DNA of 64,000 bases from Arenibacter sp. F26102 (GTDB taxonomy: Bacteria > Bacteroidota > Bacteroidia > Flavobacteriales > Flavobacteriaceae). Under the pieces are notes generated by a model. It saw nothing but the letters and a program-made list of their open reading frames with translations, made no database searches and was not told where the DNA came from. Shown here one piece after another: positions 1-9,664 of this stretch. The DNA is taken from the NCBI RefSeq assembly GCF_023015865.1, contig NZ_JALKBC010000002.1, forward strand, positions 186,001 to 250,000. The letters run 5' to 3'. A program made the translations under genes and the position numbers. How positions within the stretch are numbered: position 1 is the first letter of the stretch; every line of letters begins with the position of its first letter.

Positions 1-535
1 AACAGGTAATAATCCAATAGCAATTCCAGAAGGAGTAACCGTAGAGGTTAAGGAAGATGTTATTACCGTAAAAGGTAAGTTGGGAGAACTCTCCCAAGAA
101 TTTTCTGGTGCTGCTGTTAAGGTTGAGGATGGTCAAGTTTTTGTTACAAGACCTTCAGATTCCAAGGAGCATAAAGCGAAACATGGTCTTTATAGATCTT
201 TGTTTTATAATATGATCGAAGGAGTTTCTAAAGGATGGGTAAAGGAATTGGAATTGGTAGGGGTAGGATATCGCGCCAGTAACCAAGGACAAACATTGGA
301 CCTAGCTTTAGGGTTTTCACACAACATCGTTTTGGATGTGGCTTCAGAGGTAAAAGTTGAAACTGTATCCGAAAAAGGAAAGAATCCAATAATAAAGCTA
401 AGTTCGCATGATAAGCAATTAGTGGGGCAGATTGCCGCTAAGATTAGATCCTTGCGTAAGCCAGAACCTTACAAAGGAAAAGGAATTAAGTTCGTTGGCG
501 AACAATTAAGAAGAAAAGCTGGTAAATCGGCTTAA
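1..535 (+). CDS. rplF: 50S ribosomal protein L6 (5' end outside window)
   Basis: This is the large-subunit protein L6, which binds 23S rRNA near the factor-binding centre. The reading frame is open from base 2 ([12 protein letters not shown]) to the TAA at 533-535. Only about four or five N-terminal residues lie upstream of the window, so roughly 178 residues are visible, matching the family length of about 180. The C-terminal signature EPYKGKGI is intact. A TTG at 80 is internal and not the start. rplR follows 11 bp downstream in the conserved spc-operon order. Confidence 0.97.
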   Translation, partial: TGNNPIAIPEGVTVEVKEDVITVKGKLGELSQEFSGAAVKVEDGQVFVTRPSDSKEHKAKHGLYRSLFYNMIEGVSKGWVKELELVGVGYRASNQGQTLDLALGFSHNIVLDVASEVKVETVSEKGKNPIIKLSSHDKQLVGQIAAKIRSLRKPEPYKGKGIKFVGEQLRRKAGKSA

Positions 536-546
536 TAATTAGCATT

Positions 547-903
547 ATGGGATTAACGAAGACTGAAAGAAGACTACGTATCAGAAGGAGAATTAGAAAA
601 ATTTCCTCAGGTACTGCAGAAAGGCCAAGGCTAGCTGTTTTTAGAAGTAATACTGGAATATACGCTCAGATTATTGATGATGTAGCCGGAACAACTATAG
701 TGTCCGCTTCCTCAAGGGATAAGGCTTTAGCTAAAGTTAAAGGAACTAAAACAGAAGTGGCTAACCAAGTTGGTAAGGCGCTTGCCGAAAAGGCAAAAGA
801 AGCAGGAATAGAAGCTGTTGCTTTTGATAGAGGTGGTAATTTATACCATGGAAGAGTAAAATCATTAGCCGATGGCGCTAGGGAAGCTGGATTAAAATTC
901 TAA
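547..903 (+). CDS. rplR: 50S ribosomal protein L18
   Basis: L18 binds 5S rRNA and helps attach it to the 50S subunit. The 118-residue protein has the usual basic N-terminus ([13 protein letters not shown]) and the C-terminal block [19 protein letters not shown], and its length is normal for the family. It lies between rplF (11-bp gap) and rpsE (7-bp gap), so the genes are almost certainly co-transcribed. Nothing unusual was seen. Confidence 0.98.
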   Translation: MGLTKTERRLRIRRRIRKISSGTAERPRLAVFRSNTGIYAQIIDDVAGTTIVSASSRDKALAKVKGTKTEVANQVGKALAEKAKEAGIEAVAFDRGGNLYHGRVKSLADGAREAGLKF

Positions 904-910
904 GAATATT

Positions 911-1435
911 ATGTATCAGAAATACAAAAACGTAGAGACTGTTAAGCCGGGAGGTTTAGAATTAAAAGATAGATTGGTTGGGGTACAACGTGTTACCAAA
1001 GTTACTAAAGGTGGTAGAGCGTTCGGATTTTCTGCTATCGTTGTGGTAGGTGATGAAAATGGTGTTGTAGGTCATGGTCTAGGTAAGTCTAAGGAAGTTG
1101 CTACGGCAATTGCCAAGGCTATAGAAGATGCTAAAAAGAATCTTATTAGAATTCCATTGAACAAAGGTACTTTACCGCACGAACAAAAAGGGAAATTCGG
1201 TGGAGCTAGAGTTTATATCCAGCCTGCATCGCATGGTACCGGGGTAATTGCAGGTGGTGCAGTTAGAGCGGTATTGGAAGCAGTAGGTGTACAGGACGTA
1301 TTGTCTAAATCACAAGGTTCTTCCAACCCTCACAACGTAGTAAAAGCTACTTTTGATGCTCTTTTGCAGCTTAGAGGTGCAAAGACAGTTGCTAACCAAA
1401 GAGGTATTTCTTTAGAAAAAGTTTTTAAAGGATAA
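911..1435 (+). CDS. rpsE: 30S ribosomal protein S5
   Basis: S5 is a small-subunit protein involved in decoding accuracy and mRNA entry. Its 174 residues carry the N-terminal double-stranded-RNA-binding domain (about residues 20-85, with [15 protein letters not shown] and [10 protein letters not shown]) and the C-terminal S5 domain ([18 protein letters not shown]). The gene sits between rplR and rpmD in the spc operon with very short spacers. The ATG at 911 is the natural start. Confidence 0.98.
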   Translation: MYQKYKNVETVKPGGLELKDRLVGVQRVTKVTKGGRAFGFSAIVVVGDENGVVGHGLGKSKEVATAIAKAIEDAKKNLIRIPLNKGTLPHEQKGKFGGARVYIQPASHGTGVIAGGAVRAVLEAVGVQDVLSKSQGSSNPHNVVKATFDALLQLRGAKTVANQRGISLEKVFKG

Positions 1436-1448
1436 AACCAAGAATATA

Positions 1449-1628
1449 ATGGGAAAGATTAAAGTAAAACAGGTAAAGAGCAGTATTAAAAGAGCTCAAA
1501 ATCAAAAGAGAACATTAGAAGCTCTTGGTTTACGTAGAATAGGACAGGTGGTTGAACATGATGCTACCTCTAATATTCTTGGGATGATAAATAAAGTTAA
1601 ACACTTAGTTTCCACAGAGGAAGCTTAA
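1449..1628 (+). CDS. rpmD: 50S ribosomal protein L30
   Basis: This 59-residue gene begins with ATG at 1449 and ends with TAA at 1626-1628. The product starts MGKIKVKQVKSSIKR and contains LEALGLRRIGQ, the L30/L7 ferredoxin-like signature. Length and position between rpsE (13-bp gap) and rplO (15-bp gap) are exactly as expected for rpmD in the spc operon. Confidence 0.96.
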   Translation: MGKIKVKQVKSSIKRAQNQKRTLEALGLRRIGQVVEHDATSNILGMINKVKHLVSTEEA

Positions 1629-1643
1629 TATAATTTTAGTGTT

Positions 1644-2096
1644 ATGAATTTAAGTAATTTAAAACCAGCGGATGGTGCTGTCCAAAAAGCCGGTAAAGTC
1701 GTAGGTAGAGGTCAAGGTTCCGGTAAGGGAGGTACTGCTACCAGAGGGCATAAAGGAGCTAAATCCAGATCTGGTTATTCTAAGAAAATTGGTTTCGAAG
1801 GTGGTCAAATGCCATTACAGAGACGTGTACCAAAGTTTGGTTTCACGAATATCAATAGAAAGGATTATGCTGGAATCAATCTAGAGAAATTACAGGAATT
1901 GGTAGATAAAGGGGCTATTAAGGATACGGTGACTTTAGATACACTTTTTGAAAATGGATTGGTTGGTAAAAACGATTTGGTTAAGATTCTTGGCAATGGA
2001 GAGCTAAAGGCTTCCCTTAAAGTTTCTGTACATAAATTTACAGCTACCGCAAAGGCTGCTATTGAGGCTGCAGGTGGTGAGGCTATAAGTTTATAA
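1644..2096 (+). CDS. rplO: 50S ribosomal protein L15
   Basis: L15 is a late-assembling 50S protein. The 150-residue product has the Gly/Lys/Arg-rich N-terminal extension that threads into 23S rRNA (GRGQGSGKGGTATRGHKG) and a globular C-terminal domain with GGEAISL at the end. It lies directly upstream of secY with a 12-bp gap, the conserved bacterial order. No anomaly was seen. Confidence 0.98.
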   Translation: MNLSNLKPADGAVQKAGKVVGRGQGSGKGGTATRGHKGAKSRSGYSKKIGFEGGQMPLQRRVPKFGFTNINRKDYAGINLEKLQELVDKGAIKDTVTLDTLFENGLVGKNDLVKILGNGELKASLKVSVHKFTATAKAAIEAAGGEAISL

Positions 2097-2108
2097 GCAA
2101 AGAATACT

Positions 2109-3452
2109 ATGAAGAAATTTTTCGAGACATTATCAAATATTTGGAAGATTGAGGAACTAAAGGGTAGAATTATTATTACCCTTGGTTTGCTTTTGGTGTA
2201 TCGTTTTGGTGCCCAAGTTGTTCTTCCAGGTATTGATTCTACCCAGTTGGGTGCATTGGCGGCCAGTACTGATAGTGGTATATTGGGAATATTGAATGCC
2301 TTTACTGGAGGTGCGTTATCAAATGCTTCGGTTTTTGCATTGGGTATTATGCCCTATATTTCAGCATCTATTGTAGTGCAGTTAATGGGTATAGCCATTC
2401 CTTATCTTCAAAAGTTGCAGAAGGAAGGTGAAAGCGGAAGAAAGACAATCAATCAAATTACCAGATGGCTTACCATCGGTATATGTATTGTTCAAGCTCC
2501 TGCTTATTTGTATAGTTTGGGAGCCTTAGGTGTTCCTGAAAGTGCATTTGTATTTGGAAAGGGACTTAATTTTATTATCCCATCGGTAATAATTTTGGTT
2601 GCTGGAACAATTTTCGCAATGTGGTTGGGTGAGAAAATTACCGATAAAGGTATTGGTAACGGTATTTCCCTATTGATTATGGTTGGTATCATAGCCAATA
2701 TGCCTCAGAATTTTGTTCAAGAATTTATATCAAGAACCGCAAATAACAACGGTGGACTTATGTTCATGCTTATTGAGGTTATTATATGGTTCGTTGTAAT
2801 CCTATTATGTGTACTGTTGGTGATGGCTACTCGTCAGATTCCGGTTCAGTATGCAAGAAGAACAGCTTCCGGTGGTTATGAAAAGAATATCATGGGATCT
2901 AGACAGTACATTCCTTTAAAATTGAATGCTTCTGGAGTTATGCCTATTATATTTGCACAGGCTATTATGTTTGCGCCAGGACTTTTGGGTAAGACATTTA
3001 ATAACACGGCGGTTGGACAATGGATGGAGGTTCAGTTCCAGGACATTTTCGGATTGGCTTACAATCTTTTGTTCGGGTTTTTGATCATCGTTTTCACCTA
3101 TTTCTATACGGCGATTACGGTACCTACCAATAAGATGGCCGATGACTTAAAAAGAAGTGGTGGTTTTATTCCGGGAATTAGACCAGGAAAGGAAACTGGG
3201 GATTTCTTGGATAAGATAATGTCATTGATTACATTACCAGGATCTGTATTCCTTGCGTTATTGGCGGTATTGCCGGCAGTAATCGTGAAGCTTATGGATG
3301 TGCAGGCAGGCTGGGCATTGTTTTACGGCGGAACATCATTGCTGATTATGGTAGGTGTTGCGATCGATACAGTACAACAGGTAAATTCATATTTGTTGAA
3401 TAGACATTACGACGGATTGATGAAATCAGGTAAAAATAGAAAGGTAGCATAG
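2109..3452 (+). CDS. secY: Preprotein translocase subunit SecY
   Basis: SecY forms the protein-conducting channel of the Sec translocon in the inner membrane. The 447-residue protein has the expected series of about ten hydrophobic segments and starts MKKFFETLSNIWKIEELK, typical of flavobacterial SecY. Recognisable blocks are GIMPYISASIVVQLM (TM2), TDKGIGNGISLLI (TM4-5 region) and the cytosolic loop ending RRTASGGYEKNI. Placement between rplO and infA is standard. Lipoproteins and outer-membrane proteins encoded elsewhere in the window depend on this channel. Confidence 0.98.
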   Translation: MKKFFETLSNIWKIEELKGRIIITLGLLLVYRFGAQVVLPGIDSTQLGALAASTDSGILGILNAFTGGALSNASVFALGIMPYISASIVVQLMGIAIPYLQKLQKEGESGRKTINQITRWLTIGICIVQAPAYLYSLGALGVPESAFVFGKGLNFIIPSVIILVAGTIFAMWLGEKITDKGIGNGISLLIMVGIIANMPQNFVQEFISRTANNNGGLMFMLIEVIIWFVVILLCVLLVMATRQIPVQYARRTASGGYEKNIMGSRQYIPLKLNASGVMPIIFAQAIMFAPGLLGKTFNNTAVGQWMEVQFQDIFGLAYNLLFGFLIIVFTYFYTAITVPTNKMADDLKRSGGFIPGIRPGKETGDFLDKIMSLITLPGSVFLALLAVLPAVIVKLMDVQAGWALFYGGTSLLIMVGVAIDTVQQVNSYLLNRHYDGLMKSGKNRKVA

Positions 3453-3455
3453 ATT

Positions 3456-3671
3456 ATGGCTAAACAGGCAGCGATAGAGCAGGATGGAAGCATAATTGAG
3501 GCATTGTCAAATGCCATGTTCCGCGTGGAGTTGGAAAACGGTCATGTGGTAACGGCGCATATCTCTGGAAAAATGCGTATGCATTATATTAAGTTACTTC
3601 CAGGGGATAAGGTTAAGCTCGAAATGAGCCCTTACGATTTGAGTAAAGCAAGAATTACATATAGATATTAA
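3456..3671 (+). CDS. infA: Translation initiation factor IF-1
   Basis: IF-1 binds the ribosomal A site during initiation. The 71-residue product is a single S1-like OB-fold ([42 protein letters not shown] terminus) of exactly family length. It starts 3 bp after the secY stop and is followed 9 bp later by rpmJ, the standard infA-rpmJ-rpsM order. Confidence 0.98.
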   Translation: MAKQAAIEQDGSIIEALSNAMFRVELENGHVVTAHISGKMRMHYIKLLPGDKVKLEMSPYDLSKARITYRY

Positions 3672-3680
3672 GTAAATAGG

Positions 3681-3797
3681 ATGAAAGTTAGAGCATCAAT
3701 TAAGAAAAGAAGTGCCGAGTGCAAGATTGTACGTAGAAAAGGCAGATTGTACGTAATTAATAAAAAGAATCCTAGATTTAAACAAAGACAAGGGTAA
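3681..3797 (+). CDS. rpmJ: 50S ribosomal protein L36, zinc-less (C-) form
   Basis: This 38-residue gene runs from ATG 3681 to TAA 3795-3797. The product starts [20 protein letters not shown] and ends NPRFKQRQG, unmistakably L36. Of the four zinc ligands in the canonical (C+) protein, only Cys14 remains: position 11 is Ser, 27 is Asn, and the histidine near position 32 is replaced by Phe. It is therefore the C-minus form, which does not need zinc. rpsM begins 2 bp after the stop. Confidence 0.97.
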   Translation: MKVRASIKKRSAECKIVRRKGRLYVINKKNPRFKQRQG

Positions 3798-3799
3798 TT

Positions 3800-4174
3800 A
3801 TGGCAAGAATTGCAGGTGTAGACATACCAAAACAGAAAAGAGGGGTAATAGCCCTAACCTATATCTTTGGTATAGGAAAAAGTAGGGCTAAGGAGATTTT
3901 ATCTACTGCCCAAGTAAGTGAGGATACCAAAGTATCTGAATGGAACGATGATGAGATTGGTCGTATTCGTGAGGCAGTTTCTTCTTTGACTATAGAAGGA
4001 GAATTGCGTTCCGAAAACCAATTGAACATTAAGCGTTTAATGGATATAGGTTGTTATAGAGGTATTCGCCATAGATCGGGTCTGCCTTTAAGAGGTCAAC
4101 GTACCAAGAACAACTCTAGGACAAGAAAAGGTAAGAGGAAAACAGTTGCTAACAAGAAGAAGGCAACTAAATAA
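3800..4174 (+). CDS. rpsM: 30S ribosomal protein S13
   Basis: S13 sits in the head of the 30S subunit and contacts the P-site tRNA and L5. The 124-residue product has the helix-two-turns-helix N-terminus ([20 protein letters not shown]) and the basic C-terminal tail ([19 protein letters not shown]). It starts the alpha-operon part of the cluster: rpsM, rpsK, rpsD, rpoA, rplQ. Confidence 0.98.
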   Translation: MARIAGVDIPKQKRGVIALTYIFGIGKSRAKEILSTAQVSEDTKVSEWNDDEIGRIREAVSSLTIEGELRSENQLNIKRLMDIGCYRGIRHRSGLPLRGQRTKNNSRTRKGKRKTVANKKKATK

Positions 4175-4187
4175 TAATTAGGATATT

Positions 4188-4580
4188 ATGGCAAAGGCAA
4201 GTGCAAAAGCAGCAAAGAAGCGTAAGGTTATAGTAGAGTCTGTGGGTGAAGCCCATGTTACTGCTTCTTTTAATAATATTATTATTTCTTTAACCAATAA
4301 GAAGGGTGACGTAATTTCTTGGTCTTCAGCTGGTAAAATGGGTTTCAGGGGTTCTAAAAAGAACACTCCTTATGCAGCTCAAATAGCTTCTGAGGATTGT
4401 GCTAAAGTTGCTCACGAAGCTGGTTTAAGAAAGGTAAAGGTTTATGTAAAAGGACCAGGAAATGGTAGGGAATCTGCTATCCGTTCTATACATAACTCAG
4501 GAATTGAGGTTACAGAGATCATCGATGTAACTCCAATGCCTCACAATGGTTGTAGACCACCAAAAAGAAGAAGAGTATAA
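4188..4580 (+). CDS. rpsK: 30S ribosomal protein S11
   Basis: S11 lies in the 30S platform beside the mRNA exit path. The 130-residue protein ends with the diagnostic [16 protein letters not shown] and contains [14 protein letters not shown] lysine/alanine-rich N-terminus ([13 protein letters not shown]) is usual in this phylum. It is followed by a longer than average 102-bp gap before rpsD. Confidence 0.98.
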   Translation: MAKASAKAAKKRKVIVESVGEAHVTASFNNIIISLTNKKGDVISWSSAGKMGFRGSKKNTPYAAQIASEDCAKVAHEAGLRKVKVYVKGPGNGRESAIRSIHNSGIEVTEIIDVTPMPHNGCRPPKRRRV

Positions 4581-4682
4581 TTAATAGTAATCAATTGCCC
4601 CTAGGGGTATTTCAAGGAGATGTAGATACGATTATCGAAGGATAAGCCTTAATTCATGATCACATTTCCAAACTAAAAGAAA
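4581..4682 (+). promoter_or_regulatory. rpsK-rpsD spacer, possible structured rpsD leader
   Basis: The spacer is 102 bp in an operon whose other gaps are mostly under 20 bp. It contains the palindrome CCCCTAGGGG at about 4598-4607 and further short complementary segments (GATAAGCC and GGCTT-like). A leader bound by S4 would fit its position, because S4 autoregulates translation in several bacteria, but no known leader family can be recognised by eye. The regulatory role is inference. Confidence 0.25.
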
Positions 4683-5288
4683 ATGGCAAGATATACAGGA
4701 CCAAAAACAAAAATCGCCCGTAAATTCGGTGAAGCGATTTTCGGAGATGATAAATCTTTTGAGAAAAGAAATTATCCTCCAGGACAACACGGTAATAACA
4801 GACGTCGTGGTAAAAAGTCTGAATACGCTATCCAGTTAATGGAAAAGCAAAAAGCAAAATACACTTACGGTATTTTGGAAAAACAATTCCGGAACATATT
4901 CGCGAAAGCAAATAGAAGTAAAGGAGTAACTGGTGAGGTATTACTTCAATTATGTGAATCCCGTTTAGACAACGTTGTTTACAGAATGGGTATCTCTCCT
5001 TCTAGGAGTGGTGCAAGACAATTGGTTTCCCATAGACATATTACGGTTAATGGAGAGTTGGTAAATATACCATCCTATACCTTAAAAGCTGGTGATGTTG
5101 TTGGTGTTAGGGAAAAATCAAAGTCTTTAAAAGCGATCGATGATTCACTTTCTGCAAATAGCAGCGTGTACGAATGGATCACTTGGAATTCTGAAAAAAT
5201 GGAAGGTAATTTTGTTTCCGTTCCAGAAAGAATGCAAATTCCAGAGAATATCAAAGAACAATTAATAGTCGAGTTATACTCTAAATAA
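4683..5288 (+). CDS. rpsD: 30S ribosomal protein S4
   Basis: S4 is a primary 16S rRNA-binding assembly protein. The 201-residue protein has the N-terminal domain with [20 protein letters not shown] and the S4 RNA-binding domain ([20 protein letters not shown], about residues 92-155). The typical N-terminal zinc cysteines are absent. rpoA follows after 17 bp. Confidence 0.98.
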   Translation: MARYTGPKTKIARKFGEAIFGDDKSFEKRNYPPGQHGNNRRRGKKSEYAIQLMEKQKAKYTYGILEKQFRNIFAKANRSKGVTGEVLLQLCESRLDNVVYRMGISPSRSGARQLVSHRHITVNGELVNIPSYTLKAGDVVGVREKSKSLKAIDDSLSANSSVYEWITWNSEKMEGNFVSVPERMQIPENIKEQLIVELYSK

Positions 5289-5305
5289 ACAACACTGATC
5301 CAATT

Positions 5306-6298
5306 ATGGCATTATTAAATTTTCAGAAGCCCGATAAAGTTATAATGATTGATTCCTCCGATTTCGAAGGTAAATTCGAATTTCGACCATTGGAACCAGG
5401 TTATGGCCTAACTGTTGGGAACGCATTAAGAAGAGTTTTGCTTTCGTCCTTGGAAGGTTTTGCTATCACTTCTGTTAGAATTGATAAGGTGGAACATGAG
5501 TTCTCTGTAATTTCCGGTGTTGTGGAAGATGTTACCGAAATCATTCTAAATCTTAAACAGGTTCGTTTCAAAAGACAGATAGATGACGTTGACAGCGAAA
5601 CTGTATCTATTTCCGTTAGCGGAAAGGAACAATTGACTGCAGGTGATTTTCAAAAATTTATTTCTGGTTACCAAGTATTGAACCCAGATTTGATTATTTG
5701 TAACATGGACCCCAAGGTTAGCATTAACATGGAGGTTACCATAGATAAAGGTAGAGGGTATGTGCCGGCAGAGGAAAATAAAAAGTCCAATGCACCATTA
5801 GGTACAATTGCCGTAGATTCTATCTTTACTCCTATAAAAAATGTAAAGTACAGTATAGAAAACTTTCGTGTAGAACAAAAGACCGATTATGAGAAATTGG
5901 TTTTTGAAATTGCAACCGATGGTTCAATTCATCCAAAAGAGGCATTGACCGAAGGAGCTAAAGTTTTAATACACCACTTTATGTTGTTTTCCGATGAGCG
6001 TATTACCTTGGAGGCAGACGAGATAGCACAAACAGAGACGTATGATGAGGAATCATTGCATATGCGTCAACTATTGAAAACCAAATTGGTTGATATGGAT
6101 CTTTCTGTTAGAGCATTGAACTGTTTAAAGGCAGCAGAAGTGGATACACTTGGAGATTTGGTTTCTTTCAATAAGAACGATTTAATGAAGTTTAGAAACT
6201 TTGGTAAAAAATCCTTGACCGAATTGGAAGAGCTGGTTATCAACAAAGGCTTAAGCTTTGGAATGGATTTGTCAAAATATAAATTGGATAAAGATTAA
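5306..6298 (+). CDS. rpoA: DNA-directed RNA polymerase subunit alpha
   Basis: The alpha subunit dimerises to nucleate RNA polymerase assembly, and its C-terminal domain contacts DNA and activators. The 330-residue protein has the N-terminal dimerisation/assembly domain (about 1-235, with [20 protein letters not shown]) and the C-terminal domain (about 255-320, with [16 protein letters not shown] and [13 protein letters not shown]). Length is normal. It lies between rpsD and rplQ. Confidence 0.98.
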   Translation: MALLNFQKPDKVIMIDSSDFEGKFEFRPLEPGYGLTVGNALRRVLLSSLEGFAITSVRIDKVEHEFSVISGVVEDVTEIILNLKQVRFKRQIDDVDSETVSISVSGKEQLTAGDFQKFISGYQVLNPDLIICNMDPKVSINMEVTIDKGRGYVPAEENKKSNAPLGTIAVDSIFTPIKNVKYSIENFRVEQKTDYEKLVFEIATDGSIHPKEALTEGAKVLIHHFMLFSDERITLEADEIAQTETYDEESLHMRQLLKTKLVDMDLSVRALNCLKAAEVDTLGDLVSFNKNDLMKFRNFGKKSLTELEELVINKGLSFGMDLSKYKLDKD

Positions 6299-6355
6299 TT
6301 GAACTTTCAAAGGAATTGGGAATATCAAGACTGAGAAAGAATATAGAAAAGAACA

Positions 6356-6892
6356 ATGAGACACGGTAAGAAAGTTAATCATTTAGGAAGAAAGGCGGCC
6401 CATAGGAAATCTATGTTGGCAAACATGGCCTGTTCATTAATAGAGCATAAGCGAATTAATACAACTGTTGCTAAAGCAAAAGCTTTAAAGCAGTTTGTAG
6501 AACCATTGATTACCAAATCCAAAGCTGAAAATAATCAGTCTGTGGAAAAAGGTACCCATAATAGACGTATTGTTTTTAAAAGTCTTCGTGACAAGTACGC
6601 GGTGACAGAACTTTTCAGCAGTGTTGCTGAAAAGGTAGCAGACAGACCAGGTGGTTATACCAGAATTATTAAATTGGGTAATCGTCTTGGGGATAATGCT
6701 GACATGGCAATGATAGAGCTTGTGGATTTCAATGAAATTTACAATGCTGGTAAGCCTAAGAAACAAAAAACTACAAGAAGGGGTAGGAGCAAAAAAGTAG
6801 AGGATACCCCAGTTGTTGAAGAGGGAGCAAAAGTAGATGCTAAAGTTGAAACTAAGGCAGAAGAAAAAAAAGCTGATGATTCCCAAGAATAG
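6356..6892 (+). CDS. rplQ: 50S ribosomal protein L17 with charged C-terminal extension
   Basis: L17 lies near the peptide exit region of the 50S subunit. Residues 1 to about 120 are the conserved domain ([39 protein letters not shown]). The protein is 178 residues, about 50 longer than the E. coli homologue, with a Lys/Glu-rich low-complexity tail ([18 protein letters not shown] onward). Such tails are common in Bacteroidota L17. It is the last gene of the cluster and is followed by a terminator. Confidence 0.98.
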   Translation: MRHGKKVNHLGRKAAHRKSMLANMACSLIEHKRINTTVAKAKALKQFVEPLITKSKAENNQSVEKGTHNRRIVFKSLRDKYAVTELFSSVAEKVADRPGGYTRIIKLGNRLGDNADMAMIELVDFNEIYNAGKPKKQKTTRRGRSKKVEDTPVVEEGAKVDAKVETKAEEKKADDSQE

Positions 6893-6920
6893 AATTGTTA
6901 TTAAATATTAATAATTGTTA

Positions 6921-6951
6921 AAGGATAAGCCTAAAAGCTTATCCTTTTTTT
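6921..6951 (+). terminator. Rho-independent terminator of the ribosomal operon
   Basis: A 10-bp perfect stem (AAGGATAAGC / GCTTATCCTT) with a 6-nt loop is followed by a T-rich run. It begins 29 bp after the rplQ stop and ends the ribosomal/rpoA transcription unit. Confidence 0.9.
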
Positions 6952-6955
6952 ATGT

Positions 6956-6963
6956 TATTTTTG
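6956..6963 (+). promoter_or_regulatory. Probable -7 element of carA
   Basis: TATTTTTG matches the Bacteroidota TAnnTTTG -7 consensus and lies 25 bp upstream of the carA ATG, just after the preceding terminator. A TTG at the proper -33 distance is not evident. Confidence 0.55.
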
Positions 6964-6988
6964 CAAAACGAAAATTGTAAGACCAAAA

Positions 6989-8101
6989 ATGAAGTATCAA
7001 ACAAGAAAAAAAGCAATACTGTTGCTGGCCGATGGGACCATTTTTCACGGTAAGGCCGTAGGAGACAAGGAAGGAACTGCCTTTGGAGAGGCTTGTTTTA
7101 ACACTGGAATGACCGGTTATCAGGAAATATTTACGGATCCATCCTATTTTGGACAATTAATGGTAACCACAAATGCCCATATTGGCAATTATGGAGCCAA
7201 TAACGAGGAGGTGGAATCCGATTCTGTGAAGATCTCAGGCTTAATATGTAAAAACTTTAGTTACAACTATTCCAGACCCGATGCTGATTTAAGTTTACAG
7301 GAATTTTTGGATAAAAATAATCTGTTTGCCATTTCCGATGTGGATACAAGGGCCTTGGTGGGTTATATCAGGGACAATGGTGCCATGAATGCTGTGATTT
7401 CTACGGATGTAGAGAATATAGAAGAACTTAAAAAGCAACTGGCAGAAGTGCCAAGTATGGAAGGCTTGGAGCTTGCTTCCAAAGTTTCTACCAAAGAACC
7501 ATATTTCTACGGGGATGAGAATGCGAAATATAAAGTATCTGCCTTGGATATAGGAATTAAGAAAAATATTTTGCGGAATTTGGCCAAAAGAGGCGCATAC
7601 ATAAAAGTTTTTCCTTACAACGCAACTTTCAAGGAAATGAGTGCTTGGAATCCTGACGGTTATTTTATTTCCAATGGTCCAGGAGATCCGGATCCATTGC
7701 AAGAGGCAATAGCTTCCGCTAAAGAAATGATCAAATCGGACAAGCCACTGTTTGGAATTTGCCTGGGACATCAGGTACTGGCGCTGGCTAACGGGGTTTC
7801 TACCTATAAAATGCACAATGGGCATAGGGGTATTAATCATCCTGTTATGAATTTGGTAACAGGAAAGGGAGAGATTACTTCCCAAAATCATGGTTTTGCC
7901 ATAAATAGGGAAGAGGCCGAATCCAATCCAGATTTGGAAGTAACCCATCTTCATCTTAATGACAACACCGTAGCTGGGATAAAAATGAAAAATAAAAATG
8001 TTTTTTCTGTTCAATATCACCCAGAAGCAAGTCCGGGTCCACATGATGCAGATTATCTTTTTGATCAATTTTTTGAAATGATCCAATCCACGGTAAACTA
8101 A
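6989..8101 (+). CDS. carA: Carbamoyl-phosphate synthase small subunit
   Basis: CarA is the glutamine amidotransferase subunit that supplies ammonia to CarB for carbamoyl phosphate, the precursor of arginine and pyrimidines. The 370-residue protein has the N-terminal CPSase_sm domain (LLLADGTIFHGKAVG, about 5-140) and a class I amidotransferase domain (about 180-365). The nucleophile motif is GICLGHQ and the His/Glu pair lies in QYHPEASPGP. carB is not in the window. The gene has its own promoter-like element and stands between terminators. Confidence 0.97.
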   Translation: MKYQTRKKAILLLADGTIFHGKAVGDKEGTAFGEACFNTGMTGYQEIFTDPSYFGQLMVTTNAHIGNYGANNEEVESDSVKISGLICKNFSYNYSRPDADLSLQEFLDKNNLFAISDVDTRALVGYIRDNGAMNAVISTDVENIEELKKQLAEVPSMEGLELASKVSTKEPYFYGDENAKYKVSALDIGIKKNILRNLAKRGAYIKVFPYNATFKEMSAWNPDGYFISNGPGDPDPLQEAIASAKEMIKSDKPLFGICLGHQVLALANGVSTYKMHNGHRGINHPVMNLVTGKGEITSQNHGFAINREEAESNPDLEVTHLHLNDNTVAGIKMKNKNVFSVQYHPEASPGPHDADYLFDQFFEMIQSTVN

Positions 8102-8178
8102 AACGTTATAGTTTTAATTTATTGTTATTAATCCATCAATAAAGCTAATAATAGTGGGGTGAAAAGCGCTTCCTTTGC

Positions 8179-8186
8179 TATATTTG
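8179..8186 (+). promoter_or_regulatory. Probable -7 element of eno
   Basis: TATATTTG is a perfect TAnnTTTG match 32 bp upstream of the eno ATG at 8219. No clear TTG occurs at the usual -33 spacing, so this is a partial promoter call. Confidence 0.55.
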
Positions 8187-8203
8187 CATATTAAATTAAC
8201 TAA

Positions 8204-9511
<1,308 letters not shown>

Positions 9512-9530
9512 TACAACATTTTTATTGTCA

Positions 9531-9567
9531 AAAAAAAGCCATTCTGTACAGAATGGCTTTTTTTTTT
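9531..9567 (+). terminator. Rho-independent terminator of eno
   Basis: A 10-bp perfect stem (AGCCATTCTG / CAGAATGGCT) with a 2-nt loop is flanked by an A-run and a T-run, so it could act in both directions. It starts 20 bp after the eno stop. Confidence 0.93.
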
Positions 9568-9664
9568 AAATATCATGGAGGTTTGTTTACATATCAGAAA
9601 TAAATAATTATATTATCATACTTATTATTAATAAACCAATTTGTACAACCAAATTCTAGATTAA

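Noticed and set aside
7295-8086. Long antisense frame (263 codons) inside carA
   Set aside because: It is an out-of-frame shadow of a clearly conserved gene. The antisense product has no recognisable domain.
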